Assembly (NCBI GenBank): GCA_030704615.1
Contig: CM060731.1
Location: 30,752,001-30,816,000 of the forward strand
Length of the DNA stretch: 64,000 bases
Source: Takakia lepidozioides
Taxonomy: Eukaryota > Streptophyta > Takakiopsida > Takakiales > Takakiaceae
Direction of reading: 5' to 3'
Shown: positions 22,045 to 33,912 of the stretch, in pieces
Position numbering within the stretch: position 1 is the first letter of the stretch
Layout of the letters: each line of letters opens with the position of its first letter
Program-made: the position numbers and the translations under genes
The notes under the pieces: generated by a model
What the model was told of the DNA's origin: nothing
Database searches by the model: none
The model's input: only the letters and a program-made list of their open reading frames with translations

Positions 22045-23828
22045 AGACCATGACAAAGATGAAGACGAGCGAGGACATAGACCATGACCAAGACAAAGAC
22101 GAGCGAGGAAGACCAAGACATGCAAAGGAGGAAAGAAGGACAAGGAGGGGAGTGTGATCACACACCCCCCCGATCTGTAGTGAAGATCCGGCCGTTATTG
22201 ATTTCAAATATGAACACGTGTCGTGCATCCGACACTATGGCCTTTTCGACTTTGAGACGTTAAACCTTAAACCACTTACAATCCTCCAGACAACTAGATG
22301 TAGTGATTCACACAACTGACATGGATCCGTTAATTTTTTTTCGTTCAAAATTAGGCGAAGGAAACACACTGCAATGATGCCGTGTATGGCTCCGCTTTAC
22401 ATGCATTCTTGGAGAAAATGCGCATGATGTGTGAGAAGTGAACACAGTGCTCTGCCAAATGATTCAGCAAAAACAAACTCAACTGTAGTGGTTCTCCCAT
22501 CGCAGAGAAGGGTCCATTCAACACCCATCGCACCATGTCAGGTTGAGGTCCTCACACACACACCTACACACCGAGAATTTGCGAACCCACATCAGCTGGG
22601 AGAACATGGAAATTACCCCGTGGATCACATACAAGCATGAATGAGAAATGGGTTTATGTTACATGGGAGATTTTGGTGTACCTGCGCGACATGCAACTCT
22701 GTCTACATACTCCATAAGTCGCTGTCCCAAGACCCAAGTGGACAGGGGAGGCCGGTGAGTCTGTACCACAAATGGTAATCATACAGCAGAGGGTACTGCT
22801 GCCCAACGTGCAAAAGCCACCGGCTGCAGGATGCTAGGCATGCGAACTCGGGCACAGCACGCCTCCTCTGCACCCCACTCCGTCCCAACCAGTGCAAAAC
22901 AACCGTGCATGCATTGACTGCCCTCTGGCTTTCTCTCCAGGCATTTGGGGGTCTGCGATCTGCTACACATAAGTGTCTTTGAATGCGACGATCAAAGGAT
23001 CCGGTCACTTGCAGTTGTCGTCTCAAGGGCAGCATTGCAAGAATCAGAATTAAGTAAGAAAGATGGTGGAAGAAGCTGCAAACAACAAATGAGTGAAGTG
23101 GCAGGGTGATGCTCCATTTTTAACATGCTCCCCTTCCCGCCATGGTGATAGAGCCACACAAATGGACTCCCTTCCCGCCACGGTGCAATTTCACGGCAAC
23201 GGAACGGGATTGTCCGCCGAAACGTGATTTGGAGATGGCCTAAGACAAGTGGCGCAGGTTCTGGCCTTGTAGTCAGGTTGTTCACACTTCAATGCACACA
23301 TTTCATACACATTCAACCATATGCCCAAGATCACAACGTCGTCAATCGTGAAAATTGAAATTCCACGTACGTCCTCCGATTCCTTACACACACACGAACT
23401 GTAGAGACAGGTCGTTTTCCAGGATGTCGTTGTTTGAGTCGATTTTGGTCATTTCTCTCAGTGTCTTGTTGAAAAGATTCTAGTTATGATGGGAAGCATC
23501 GTGATGGCTTTTAAATGGTTTGCTGTTGAGTGTAACTTTTCATCATGTTGTGGAATCTACCGGTTGGTATAAAATGTCAATTGTCTTCTCTGCCAAAGGA
23601 TGTGCGGCTGAACCTTTCAAATTGAGATTGCAGGAGGAGGGAATTGACGGTAGTGAAATGGGAGTGGCAGAGCCAAATTGAGGAATCTCTGCAAAGGAGA
23701 ATCCGGCCCCCTGCAACGGCGTGCACAAACAGCATTGAAGAGGCTCCCCAACAAAAATGAGTTCCCCTCGCCCATGCGGAGGACTTCCAATTAATCACCC
23801 CTGTAGATAGAACACCCAAGATGACAGG
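22045..23828. other. Unassigned region upstream of the CACTA transposase
   Basis: About 1.8 kb without a gene I can support. Near 22040-22110 there are short imperfect repeats around GACATAGACCATGAC and GACGAGCGAGGA. It may include the 5' part of the CACTA element, but I found no convincing CACTA terminus. Confidence 0.3.
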
Positions 23829-24766
23829 TTGTGGGAAAGAGAAGTGGCACGTGCCCGAGCCCTTGGGCTTTCAAGGATGCCATGCCCATGTGAACGTTGT
23901 TTGGGCACTACAAGTAGATCTGAGGACGGTGTGCGCACACATCTCCTTCACCACAAAAGACATGAAGCATTTCGGGTGTGGATTGGAGATGGACCTGCAG
24001 ACGAAGACGATGAGGAGTGGGCACAATTGGACAATGCACACCCCCGAGGGAGCCATACAGACAGCCCAGACGAGGACTATGTCATGGGCGCAGGACATGA
24101 ACCAGGCATGGACGGAGGGGTGGAGATTACTCGAATGTTGCAGGAAGCATTCCACATCATGGACGATGCTGAAGAGGGGGACGGCGCTGCGACAACTTGG
24201 GATGGTGATGACGCAGGAAATGAAGGCATTCACATGGGGGAAGGCGTGGAAGGAGGTGGAGATGGAGAATTGAATTCTGCACACATGACACTAGAAGAAG
24301 CATGTGTGCCACTGTACGAGGGATGCAAATCCACAAAGCTTGCTGCCACCATGCTGTTGATGAACCTGTGCACAACCCACGGTGTCTCAGACCATTTTGT
24401 GGACGAGTTGTTCTCTTTGCTTCGGCTGAACTTGCTTCCACAACCAAATGAAATGCCAAAAAGCTGTCACATGGCCAACCAAATGATTGGGAAGCTCGGC
24501 CTCAACTACGTGAAAATACATGCATGTCCAAAAGGACATGTACTTTTCAGAAGAGAGTACAAGGATGCTATGGAGTGCCCCAAATGCGGTGCAGCCCGAT
24601 ACCATGATGTGGGCAGGTTACAACAGCCAGCCAAGGTGTTGAGGCACTTTCCCCTTATCCCCCGTCTATTACGAATGTACAAATGCAAGACCATTAGTGA
24701 GCTCATGACTTGGCATTCCAGGAATGCCTCAAACGATGGTTTGGTAAGGCATGTCCCAGATTCCAT
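23829..24766 (+). pseudogene. CACTA (En/Spm) TNP2-like transposase, N-terminal half
   Basis: It begins with a transposase-associated domain (CPCERCLGTTSRSEDGVRTH with HLLHHKRHEAFRVWIGDG) and continues into a TNP2 core: MLLMNLCTTHGVSDHFVDEL, LGLNYVKIHACPKGHVLFRR, a CPKCGAARYH zinc pair and VLRHFPLIPRLLRMYKCKT, ending RHVPDSIGG at 24766. There the inner end of element copy 2 begins in mid-domain. The same gene resumes at about 42076 after copy 2. The frame is open for this whole stretch. Confidence 0.85.
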
Positions 24767-24779
24767 TGGAGGTTTACTA

Positions 24780-24870
24780 TTTCATGAGCAGAAACCATGA
24801 GCCATGAGCCATGAGCCGCATGAGCCGCATGAGCGGTGAGCCGAAGTCTAAGATACGCGGATTTCATGAG
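24780..24870. repeat. Subterminal heptamer cluster, inner end of copy 2
   Basis: CATGAGC occurs about seven times in 90 bp, as CATGAGCAG, CATGAGCCATGAGCC, CATGAGCCG (twice), CATGAGCGG and again CATGAGCGG at the far end. It mirrors 16003-16115. Two further CGCTCATG copies are near 25003 and 25020. Confidence 0.75.
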
Positions 24871-25619
24871 CGGACTCCTCCAAATTTGGAAATGCGGCAG
24901 ATTAAACAAGTATTATAATAATAGTTTTTTATTTGACCTTGCCGTTTTTGGACGTTCCAGATCATGTAATGCGGCGAAGATATGTCGTCAGTAAAAAGTC
25001 CGCTCATGGTTTTATAGATCCGCTCATGGAAATAAGTGACCGTGCAACGGGAAATCCAGTATACCACTGCAAAAGGACGTCGCATACTGGCCTGTATAGA
25101 GTATTCCGCGGTTTTACATGCCTTAACATTGGAATGAAGCTGACCCTTTTGCCGCGATTGAACCAATGGAGTCTGCACCAATACAGTCTGCAGTACTTCA
25201 CAATTTTGTCTTCTTCGGGTATTCGGCGGGAAAGGTTTGCAACTGAACTGGGAAATAAGGTGCCGCATTAGGGTTCGCACGTGCGAAATTTCGGAGCGGT
25301 TTGGTGTTGGCGAAGGCCGCCTCTACCAGTACCTACGACGATACTTGGAAATGCGGCGCCGCATTTCCTTGTCGGAGGTCGAATGAGGAAAGCAAGTTTT
25401 CGGAAAGCAGAAAAACATGAACCCTCCAACATACAAAAATACATGCACGTGGAAACAAGTGAACGATATAGTAATATCTTAGTTCGAGCAAAACAGGTTA
25501 CTGGTAGGCAAGACATATGTCGGACCTTTCTGTGGCCAGAGTCTGAGGTACTGGCAGCAGTACAGTTCTACTATCCGAAAAGGATGGGCGTACCATTGTA
25601 TGGGGACCGCAACCCAAGC

Positions 25620-28600
25620 TCACTGGTCCCCTGGATCCATATTCAGAAGAGTGTGAACCTCCTGGGGGCTCAACCCTGGTGCATGTATGAAGTGATGAGT
25701 TGTGGAATTACAACAGAGTCTCTTTAGGTACACGTAGTACAAATGCTTGCAAGGGCAGTATGATGCCCCCTTGTTCGCCATGATCTGGAAGTCGGTGCAA
25801 TTGCAGGTGGGTAATTCTGAAATGGTGATGGTGTACACCTCATTGCGAACAGCTGAGCCCGCCATGGCCATCTGATACACACGCCCGAATCCTGGTGGGG
25901 GCACTTCTGTCGAGCTCTGGATTGTACAGTTCATCCGAAGTGCATTCCCCATCCTTGTCTCGTTCACTTTTGAGGGAGGTCGCCGCCTCTTCGGTTTCCC
26001 CCAACGGTGTGTAGGATGCTTAGAGCTGTCGTGTCCCATTGTTCTTGCTCTCATAGGGGTCGGTGGTGGAGGCTGTGGAAGCGGAAATGGTTCTCTAGGG
26101 ACGTCAGTGCGCTGCACCATCCGAAATCCTGCGGCGGTAAGGGCGTCGGCCTCAACCTGACTCAGATCGCAGCCTGGTTCCACCGGCCACACCGGGGGAG
26201 CCTCTGGCATTGTTTGTATGCCGTACTTGGGCTTTCCATACACGCAAGTCATAATGTCGTGCCTGCAGAACCAGAACTGGGTGGTTGTCGCCTCCGCAAA
26301 CTTTGCATGGACAAATCTTCCTGTGAAAGTAGGAGCAGGGACAGCCCCATCTGGATTCCTCCTTATCATCTCTAAACAACGTTGCCGTGTATCCACACGA
26401 ATTGCAGAACACCTTCCTCGAAACGACGGCTTTGTGCGAGCAATTCTCCACTGTGAGGCAGACACAGTCGTCTCCACAATGGCTTGGCCATACTGCATAA
26501 CAGCGGGCGGAATTTGGGGCAAGGGAGCGGTGGGAATTTTTTGCACGAAATCCCCGGTTGAAGGCGACGGCGATCTGGAATTTCTTGGGCTTCCACTGCT
26601 GGAAGACACATTGTGCGGCAACATGACGGGACCTCGAGGTGCTGTCCGAATGTTCCTGTCGGATCTCCAGGAATCCTCTTCGCACCCGGGTTCCTCTTCA
26701 ATCCTCCGCCTGACAGGGCGAGTCCGGACGTCCCCCTCTAGGTGTTCACCTCTGCGGTGCAGAGGCGTCCCTTTGATCTTCTCTCGCAATGTTGTCGCCC
26801 ATTTCACTGGATTCTTGGACCTCGAAGCTGTTCGTACCAACAATTCCTCCCTGTCCGGCCCAAAGCCCCATTGTTTGCCGCTCAGGAACTTGTAGTACGT
26901 GGCTTGCTGCATGATTGCTCTGTCGATGTCCTCCGTTGTGGCCGTCACTACGTCCACCAGATGTGCGGCAGAAGACGCTCGCCAGGAGGAGTGGACCGAT
27001 TCTGCCATATTCGTGTTCGGCATGTCCGTGTCGGAATCCAAGCACCGCTCCTAGAAGGACACAAACAATGGTGAGGGACCAATCGAAATGTCTGTAACAG
27101 AAAGACAAATGAACGAAAATGACAGCAGCCTACCTCCCGCATGTACTGTCCGAACTGTCGATACCGAAAATGCCACCACCCCAACCAGCTGTGCAATGCT
27201 CCCAGATTGGTTGTCTCCACTGCACCTGACGTGTTCCACCAAGCCTCGATGATAACAAACTTAACCTCTGCGTCATCAAATGTGGGTGCATCCTTCCACG
27301 CCGTACAAAGGACACGGTGTTCAGCCTGGAATGAGCTAGCAACAAATTTGGTAGTGTAGTGGGATAGACTCTGCATCCAATGGAATCCACAGGATCTCTC
27401 TTTCCCCTCCATTGGAACATTGGGGTCCTCACCGTACACACACCGCACCGCTGCCCAGTTGGCCTGAGCGTTGTCTGCCATGAATCCCCTGAAATTGGGC
27501 TCTGGCAATCCCGCCCTTGCCATCTGCTCGTTTATGCCCTCCCACAGATGCATCTCGGACTGTGTGTCCTCCCCTTTCATCTCGCAGATTGCAATCGTCA
27601 TGAGCCTCTTGGAGTGATAGTCATAAACATGCGCACCCATAGTCACCCACTGATGGTTTGTAATTCGCTTGATGTGATCAAACATCACCCAAGCATTCGA
27701 CAAGTTTCCAGTTGTCATGCGAGTGACCAAGTCGACTCCACTCCCAGGCCCACACGTCGACATTTTGAAAATGTAACAACAATCGGATTCGCTGCCTTGC
27801 CCTGGAAACCTGCTACCTTGGATGTAGTCATATCCAGTCATTTGTTTCACCTCCAGGATTGAGTACATGTCCGACCCCCTGCCGAACTCCTGCTTGCAAG
27901 ATACGATGTGATTCCGCACATTCGGACTACAAACGTGCGAGACGGACTCCAAGAGGTCACGCATCTCGTCTTCGGTCAAGGGCTCTCGGTCGGAACCATC
28001 TTCAGACATGATTTTGCCAAGAGCAATCTTGTGGGCTGCCTTCAGCTGAATCTGCTTTGGTCTGGCTCCGGGGCTCAATTTCACCTCCTCTTTTATGATG
28101 TCGTGTGCTTCCTGCACAGCCTCACGCATGTTGCCTCTCGCCAAGGGGTGGCAGTGGACCCCAACGTGTATGCAAGCTCTAGTCAAGTCCGGGAGCAAAT
28201 GGATAACGTAATATTGCTTGGCTCTGCACATGGACATGCACGTCGGTGGTTCTTTGCAATGTGCACACTTGAAAGAACCCGCAGGAGCTTGGCTGGAGAC
28301 AATGAATGGATGATGCGTTGTGCCAGTCCAATCCGTCTCGTTTCTCCGCCCTCCTTTGGAGAGAAAGTGGAAGCAGGTGGGATTGAGGCACCTCAGCTTC
28401 CCTGCACAGAGGACATATCATACACGAACACCATCAGCAATTTTCGTGCTACTGGTCTTCGTCACACACCAGGGGTGTCCATCATGCTTTTGATCCATGT
28501 CTGTTAACATCCCGGAGGCTTTGTTTGACGAAGAAACAGGTGGAAACTCGAAGATGACATTGCCATCGACTTTGGGAGGCAGAAACGTTACCTTTCTGAC

Positions 28601-28957
28601 TGGAAATTTGGCATAGTCGAGAGCAGCCATCTCGGAGCGAGAACCATCGAGGTGATGTTGTCGTAGGAGCTGCACAATGGACCGGGTTGGAGTTATGCTC
28701 GAGGGCACATGCGTAGCACCGACAGAGACGTCCATGCCGGATTTGAACGACCATGTGGAGGACATGGGTACCTCAATGCAATCATCTTCCTCGTCGGAAA
28801 TGTCGAATACGTCCACACGAGAAGCTATGGAGGGTCTTGACGGTCCAGGTCGGGAATGATTATCGTTGCATACCTCTCTGTTGGCAGTGGCCGCCTCTCG
28901 GTTTCCGGACTCATTTGTGGATGGTGTGGGCAGCGACTGATTCGGAAAGGGAATGGT
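25620..28957 (-). pseudogene. SWIM-finger Mutator-like transposase, copy 2 (N-terminus lost)
   Basis: This is the better-preserved transposase copy. Exon 2, 27050-25620, runs unbroken to the SWIM finger (CNCTDFQIMANKG ... CPCKHLYYVYL). Exon 1, 28420-27134, is open from the zinc region through GFMADNAQANWAAV and CGFHWMQSL to the donor. Together these give about 900 residues. Two defects: a TGA at 28418-28420 where copy 1 has CGA, a change expected from deamination of a methylated CpG; and the inversion breakpoint near 28957, which removed the start codon region. Confidence 0.85.
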
Positions 28958-31470
28958 ACGACTTGCTCCTTCGCATTCGACATTACCTGCGATTCCCAAA
29001 TGCATTGTCACGTAGCAGTTCAGGGAATTCATTTCAGAAAAGCAAATATGGGGAAGTACCTTGAATTACCTGGAACCACCAAGTCATACGGTTGAGCCAC
29101 ACATCCACTGCAGGGTCGGAAACTTCGAGTGGAAAAGACCACATTGTCCTTATGCTCTCGGATGCATTCCAGATCGACAGCCACCGTGTCTGCCATTTCC
29201 GATCCAATGTCAGGAGCTGGAAGAGAGTGGCTATTGCTAGGAAGGAACTTCAGTGCATTGAAACCTCACCTTCTCTTTCATCTCCACACATGCCGTTGAG
29301 AGGTGATGCAGTTTCTCCAATTGCATGGTCGGCTGCATGGCCCGAGAATAGTGTTTTGCAATCTCGGGGATGAAGTCCTTTCCAAGTGCCGGATCTGCAA
29401 TTGCCACCAGCTTCACAAGCTTTGACTTGTATTTGGTTTTGGACTTCACACCGGCTTCCTTCAAGTGCTCAGTCAATGACTGCAACGTTTTGACCTGCCC
29501 CTCACTTTCCATGAAGAAGTGTTTGGCATGGGCCAAATCCAGCTTGTTGTTTGACTGCCAACAAAAACATGCAGAAGCGTTACATTCGATTCATGTGGAA
29601 AGATTACTGGAAATTGGGGAAGGATGAGCAGAGGGAAATTGGAGGACGACTTACTTCGTATATCACCTCCACCATTCCATCCATAGTGAGACGATACCAT
29701 GTCCGGTCCGTTTTTGCAACGGCTTTCTGAATGAGCTCGGGCTCCAGCATTTCCGCAAACATCTGCGGATCAGTGAGACCAGTTTTCCTCACCCTGTACA
29801 GCATATGTGCCATGTGGGTATGCACGTACGCATTCTCAGTGACCCTGCAAGGCACACTCTCAAGTTCAGTACACGGAAGCACGGAAACAAACCAGAATGG
29901 AAACCGAAATGCGGCACCGCATTTCGAACGTGCTAGGGAGGGTATGAGTATCTTACGAGTTGAGGTCCGCCATGGCATTCTTGAGCAGGGAGGAGTTTGC
30001 CGCCTTCACCTTCAGGATGACACACTCCACCATGTAATGCCAGCCAATGTGCTTGGCATGGTTCTGCTTGATGTACTCCCACCAGGCGAGAAGTCGGTGA
30101 TTCCCGTCCCACACAAAGAACATTTTACCAGACATATGGCCGAAGTCTGGATCACCCTTCAGCGTCGCCTCGAATTCGTCGTTGCGAGTGTGCCAGTGGG
30201 TATCCCACGTTGACAATTCATCGGCAGTGGGTCCACGAGTTTCGCCGTCCTCATTCTCAATGGAAACGTAAAACGCTGCCGATCCCAGACGGTACCCTTC
30301 TCGAAATGCGAACTTCAGCTTATCCACATCTCCGGGAAGGGCCTGCCTGACGATGGGAAAGGAGACCATGCGACAGAGTGGGATTCGAAGAGTCCGCTGG
30401 AATACCCTGCTGCCCAGAACTGTGCCAATGCTACTGTGTGTCTCCTCCAACATTTTATCCGCTGCACTTTTGAAATCCTCCGGAGATATGTCTGTAGGTG
30501 CCGGTAGTGGCTGAGCAGCTGGAGCATCCTCAACTGGAGCGGCCTGTCTGCGGGCAATTCTGCCATTGCAGAGGCCTCCTTCGGGCCTGCTTGCTCATCG
30601 GTGGTGAGGTCTTGCTGCGAACGTTGAGCGGCAGCACCCTCCTCCGGTACCAAATCGAGATCAACGGTCGATCCCATTGCCTTCGCTGCAGCAGAGTCGG
30701 CCCCAACATCTGCAGGCGGGAAATCCTCCAGGAACTGAGCTTCAGCTCGTGGAAGCGGTTTTGCGGGAGATTGTTCGGCCGTCGCCCTGATTGCCTTCTG
30801 CTTCCTCATCCTTGCAGGTGAAGGTGTCTGCTGCAATTGAATCTGTCTTTTACCCTGCTGCTTCATTCGCGTTGGGGGGGGTGAATCGGCCAGAGCCGGT
30901 TCAGAAGCCAGTAGAGGGACGGGCTGCTTCTTCTTCGACTTTGCTGGAGAAGGGCCCGACCCCTGCTGGCGATTCTCCATGACCGAAGAACGCGAGTCGA
31001 TCTCTGGGGCTTTGAACTTGCCCTTCGAAGCCGCGTCTTTGAATCGCACAGGGCTAGGCCCGGCAGGAATACCCGCGCTCGGGGATCGGGTGGGTGTACA
31101 TGCTGCAGCTAGCTCCTCGGACTCTTCCTGCGGCTCTTCGGATTCCTGCGATCCCTCCAGCACGTCCACCTTTCCTGTTAGGCATGCAAACATGTTCTGC
31201 ATTCAAGTCTCCTAGCATTCAGTCTAAGAATTACAGAAGCAAAATGGGGGGTTCGGTGCTCGATCAGCTGCGCGCAGCCCGATCGCATGGAGCTCTCACT
31301 GGTGGCTGGGTTGCCTGAGTGGCCTGCTGCTCGGAGATGGCAATCTCCTCCTGTAGACGCATCTGCTTCCTCCCCTTCGGCATTGGCCTACGTCCGAAGT
31401 ATAATTTCCGGAGCTTGCAACGAGGTCTCCTGTCTGGTGCACGAACTCCCCCCCTCTCAGGTTCGAGCAT
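28957..31470 (-). pseudogene. Gene B, copy 2, N-terminal half
   Basis: Exons 1 to 5 and the first bases of exon 6 of gene B, with exon 1 at 31470-31300 (171 bp, in frame here, unlike copy 1) and exon 2 at 31196-29957. The ParB-like segment (VWDGNHRLLAWWEYI) is intact. A 10-bp deletion near 30540 shifts the frame inside exon 2. The gene is cut at the inversion breakpoint in exon 6; its second half lies at 33913-36600 on the opposite strand. Confidence 0.8.
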
Positions 31471-31818
31471 AAGAAGAACAGAGAGAGGGAAAAGGGGCAA
31501 AGAGTGCAGATGGAAAGGGCGCGAGAGGGGTGACTGAGGAGACACGACAAAAGTAGATGAAACGGCGGTGATGCACCACTTGGGTTCAAAAAGGTTGGAC
31601 GAAAGTGTCTCCTCGTGGAGTTTGCGTCATTACGAAATTCGAATCGTTCAGGGTACGCCTGCCGTCCGAAAAACAAACATCATTATCCAACGGTCAGGCC
31701 GCGCCGCCTCATGCCCCTTCAGTCAGATAGAGTGCCGACATGTGCAGCAATTCCGTTGCTCCACGTGTTCACATTTCAAGGCATTTCCGTCCCAGCGTCT
31801 GATGAGTTGGACTGAAAA

Positions 31819-33237
31819 TGCGAATGCGGCGCCGCATTTCCGTTAAGTACCATCATGAAGCTACACATCCGTACTTGTTGGAAGAAAATGCGGCACCGCA
31901 TTTCCATTCCACCTTCACATACCTTAGTTGTTGAACGGAAATACGGTGCCGCATTTCCGTCCCACAGCTCCATGTATGAGATACAAAGGGAAATGCGGCG
32001 CCGCATTTCCGTTCTGGAATGTCGAAAGGTGCGATTCGGACGGAAATGAGGCACAACATTTCAGTTCCCGTGGTTCATGATTTTCAATGTGAACGGAAAT
32101 GCGGTACCGCATTTCCGTTCCCCCTTCACATACGTTAGTTGATGAACGGAAATGTCGTGCCACATTTCCGTTCGGGAAAGTATAGAGGTCTCACATGGAT
32201 GGAAATGCGGCACCACATTTCCGTACCACAGCTCCAGGCCCCATATACAAAACGGAAATGCGGCGCCGCATTTCTGTTCCCGTTGCGCACGATTTTCAGT
32301 CAGAACAGAAATGCGGTACCGCATTTCCGTTCTATAGAGTATTAACGTCTGACGCTGGCGGAAATGCTGTGCCGCATTTTCGTTCCACAGCTCCATGCCT
32401 CACATACAAAACGGAAATGCGGCGCCGCATTTCCGTTTTGGAATGTCGGAAGGTGCGACTCCGACGGAAATGCGGTACCGCATTTCAGTTCCGATGTTTT
32501 AGGATATTTCATCAGAACGGAAATGCGGTGCCGCATTTCCGTTCTGGAATGTTGGGAGGTGCGACTCGGATGGAAATGCGCTGCCGCATTTCAGTTCCGA
32601 TGGTTCACAATTTTCAGTCAGAACGGAAATGCGGTACCGCATTTCCGTTCTGGATAGTATGAATGTCTCAAGCGGTCGGAATTGCGCTATCTCAAGCGGT
32701 CGGAATCGCACTCGGCTCCATGCATCAGATACAAAATGGAAATGCGGCGCCGCATTTCCATTCTGGAATGTCGGAAAGTGCGACTCCGACAGAAATGCGG
32801 TGCCGCATTTCTGTTCCCGTTGTTCATAATTCTCAATCAGAACGGAAATGCGGTACCGCATTTCCGTTATGGAGAGTATGAATGTCTTTTAAGGACGGAA
32901 ATGTGCTGCAGCATTTCTATCCCTCAGCTCCATGCATCAGATACAAATGGAAATGCGGCGCCGCATTTCCGTTCTGGAATGTCGGAAAAGTGCGACTCGG
33001 ACGGAAATGCGGTGCCGCATTTCTGTTCCCGTTGTTCATAATTCTCAATCAGAACGGAAATGCGGTACCGCATTTCCGTTCCACCTTCACATACCGTGCT
33101 TGCTGGATTAAAATGCGTTACCGCATTTCCGTTCAAGAGAGTATAAAGGTTTCCCTTGGACGGAAACTCGGTGCTGCATTTCCGTCGCTCTGGTGCATGA
33201 CCAAGAAACAATACGGAAATGCGGCGCCGTATTTCCG
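31819..33237. repeat. 53-bp palindrome array, copy 2
   Basis: Centres run from about 31830.5 to 33225.5. Compared with the left array the total is 107 bp shorter. Two losses account for this: one a-type unit (near 32270) and one e-type unit (near 32865), each removing one palindrome and one spacer. The rest keeps the same order of spacer types. Confidence 0.9.
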
Positions 33238-33912
33238 TCCACCAGCAATCGAAAGAATCACTCGGGACGGGAAATCTGGAACCTCAATGGGTTGCATTGT
33301 TCCGAAACAACATTGCGGCCAGTCTTGATGAGCACAACTTGGTTGTCTGACCGTTTTAACTAACAGTCCTGGCACTTGTCAGTGCGAACGTTTCTGTCTG
33401 CACCGAGAATACTATTGGATCCACCCTCAGGAGAAACTGTCAGGAGATGTTATTTCGTCGCCGGATCGGCCATCATTGTCATACTTACTGGCTATGGAAT
33501 CAAACCTCCCACCTTCATGCATGTAGCTTGAAACAATACTTTCCACTTCAATGTGCGACTTCCAATCGTCGATGGACTCCGCATGGTGCCTGTGAGCCTT
33601 GGTCTGTCGCTATACTGAACCTCGCACTTGCCAACTCCGTGCGGTGTTCGATGGCTCCGAATTCCTACGCTATAGTTTGCTGTCCTCCGCAACTTGGGAG
33701 AGCCTGGATCCCAAACGAGGGAGGACTTTGCAGAGTGACTGAAACTTACCTTTGTTCCAAATTCAAGCTCAAACCGGGCACAGTTTATTTGGAAGAAGAA
33801 AGGAAGGATGTTCCTGGACAGGTTGACGAGACCATTGTCGTGCTAGGTAACGACGGAGGTTGCGGAATCGAATGGCACGTTCCCCCATCAGACACCATCC
33901 TGTACCGAGCTG

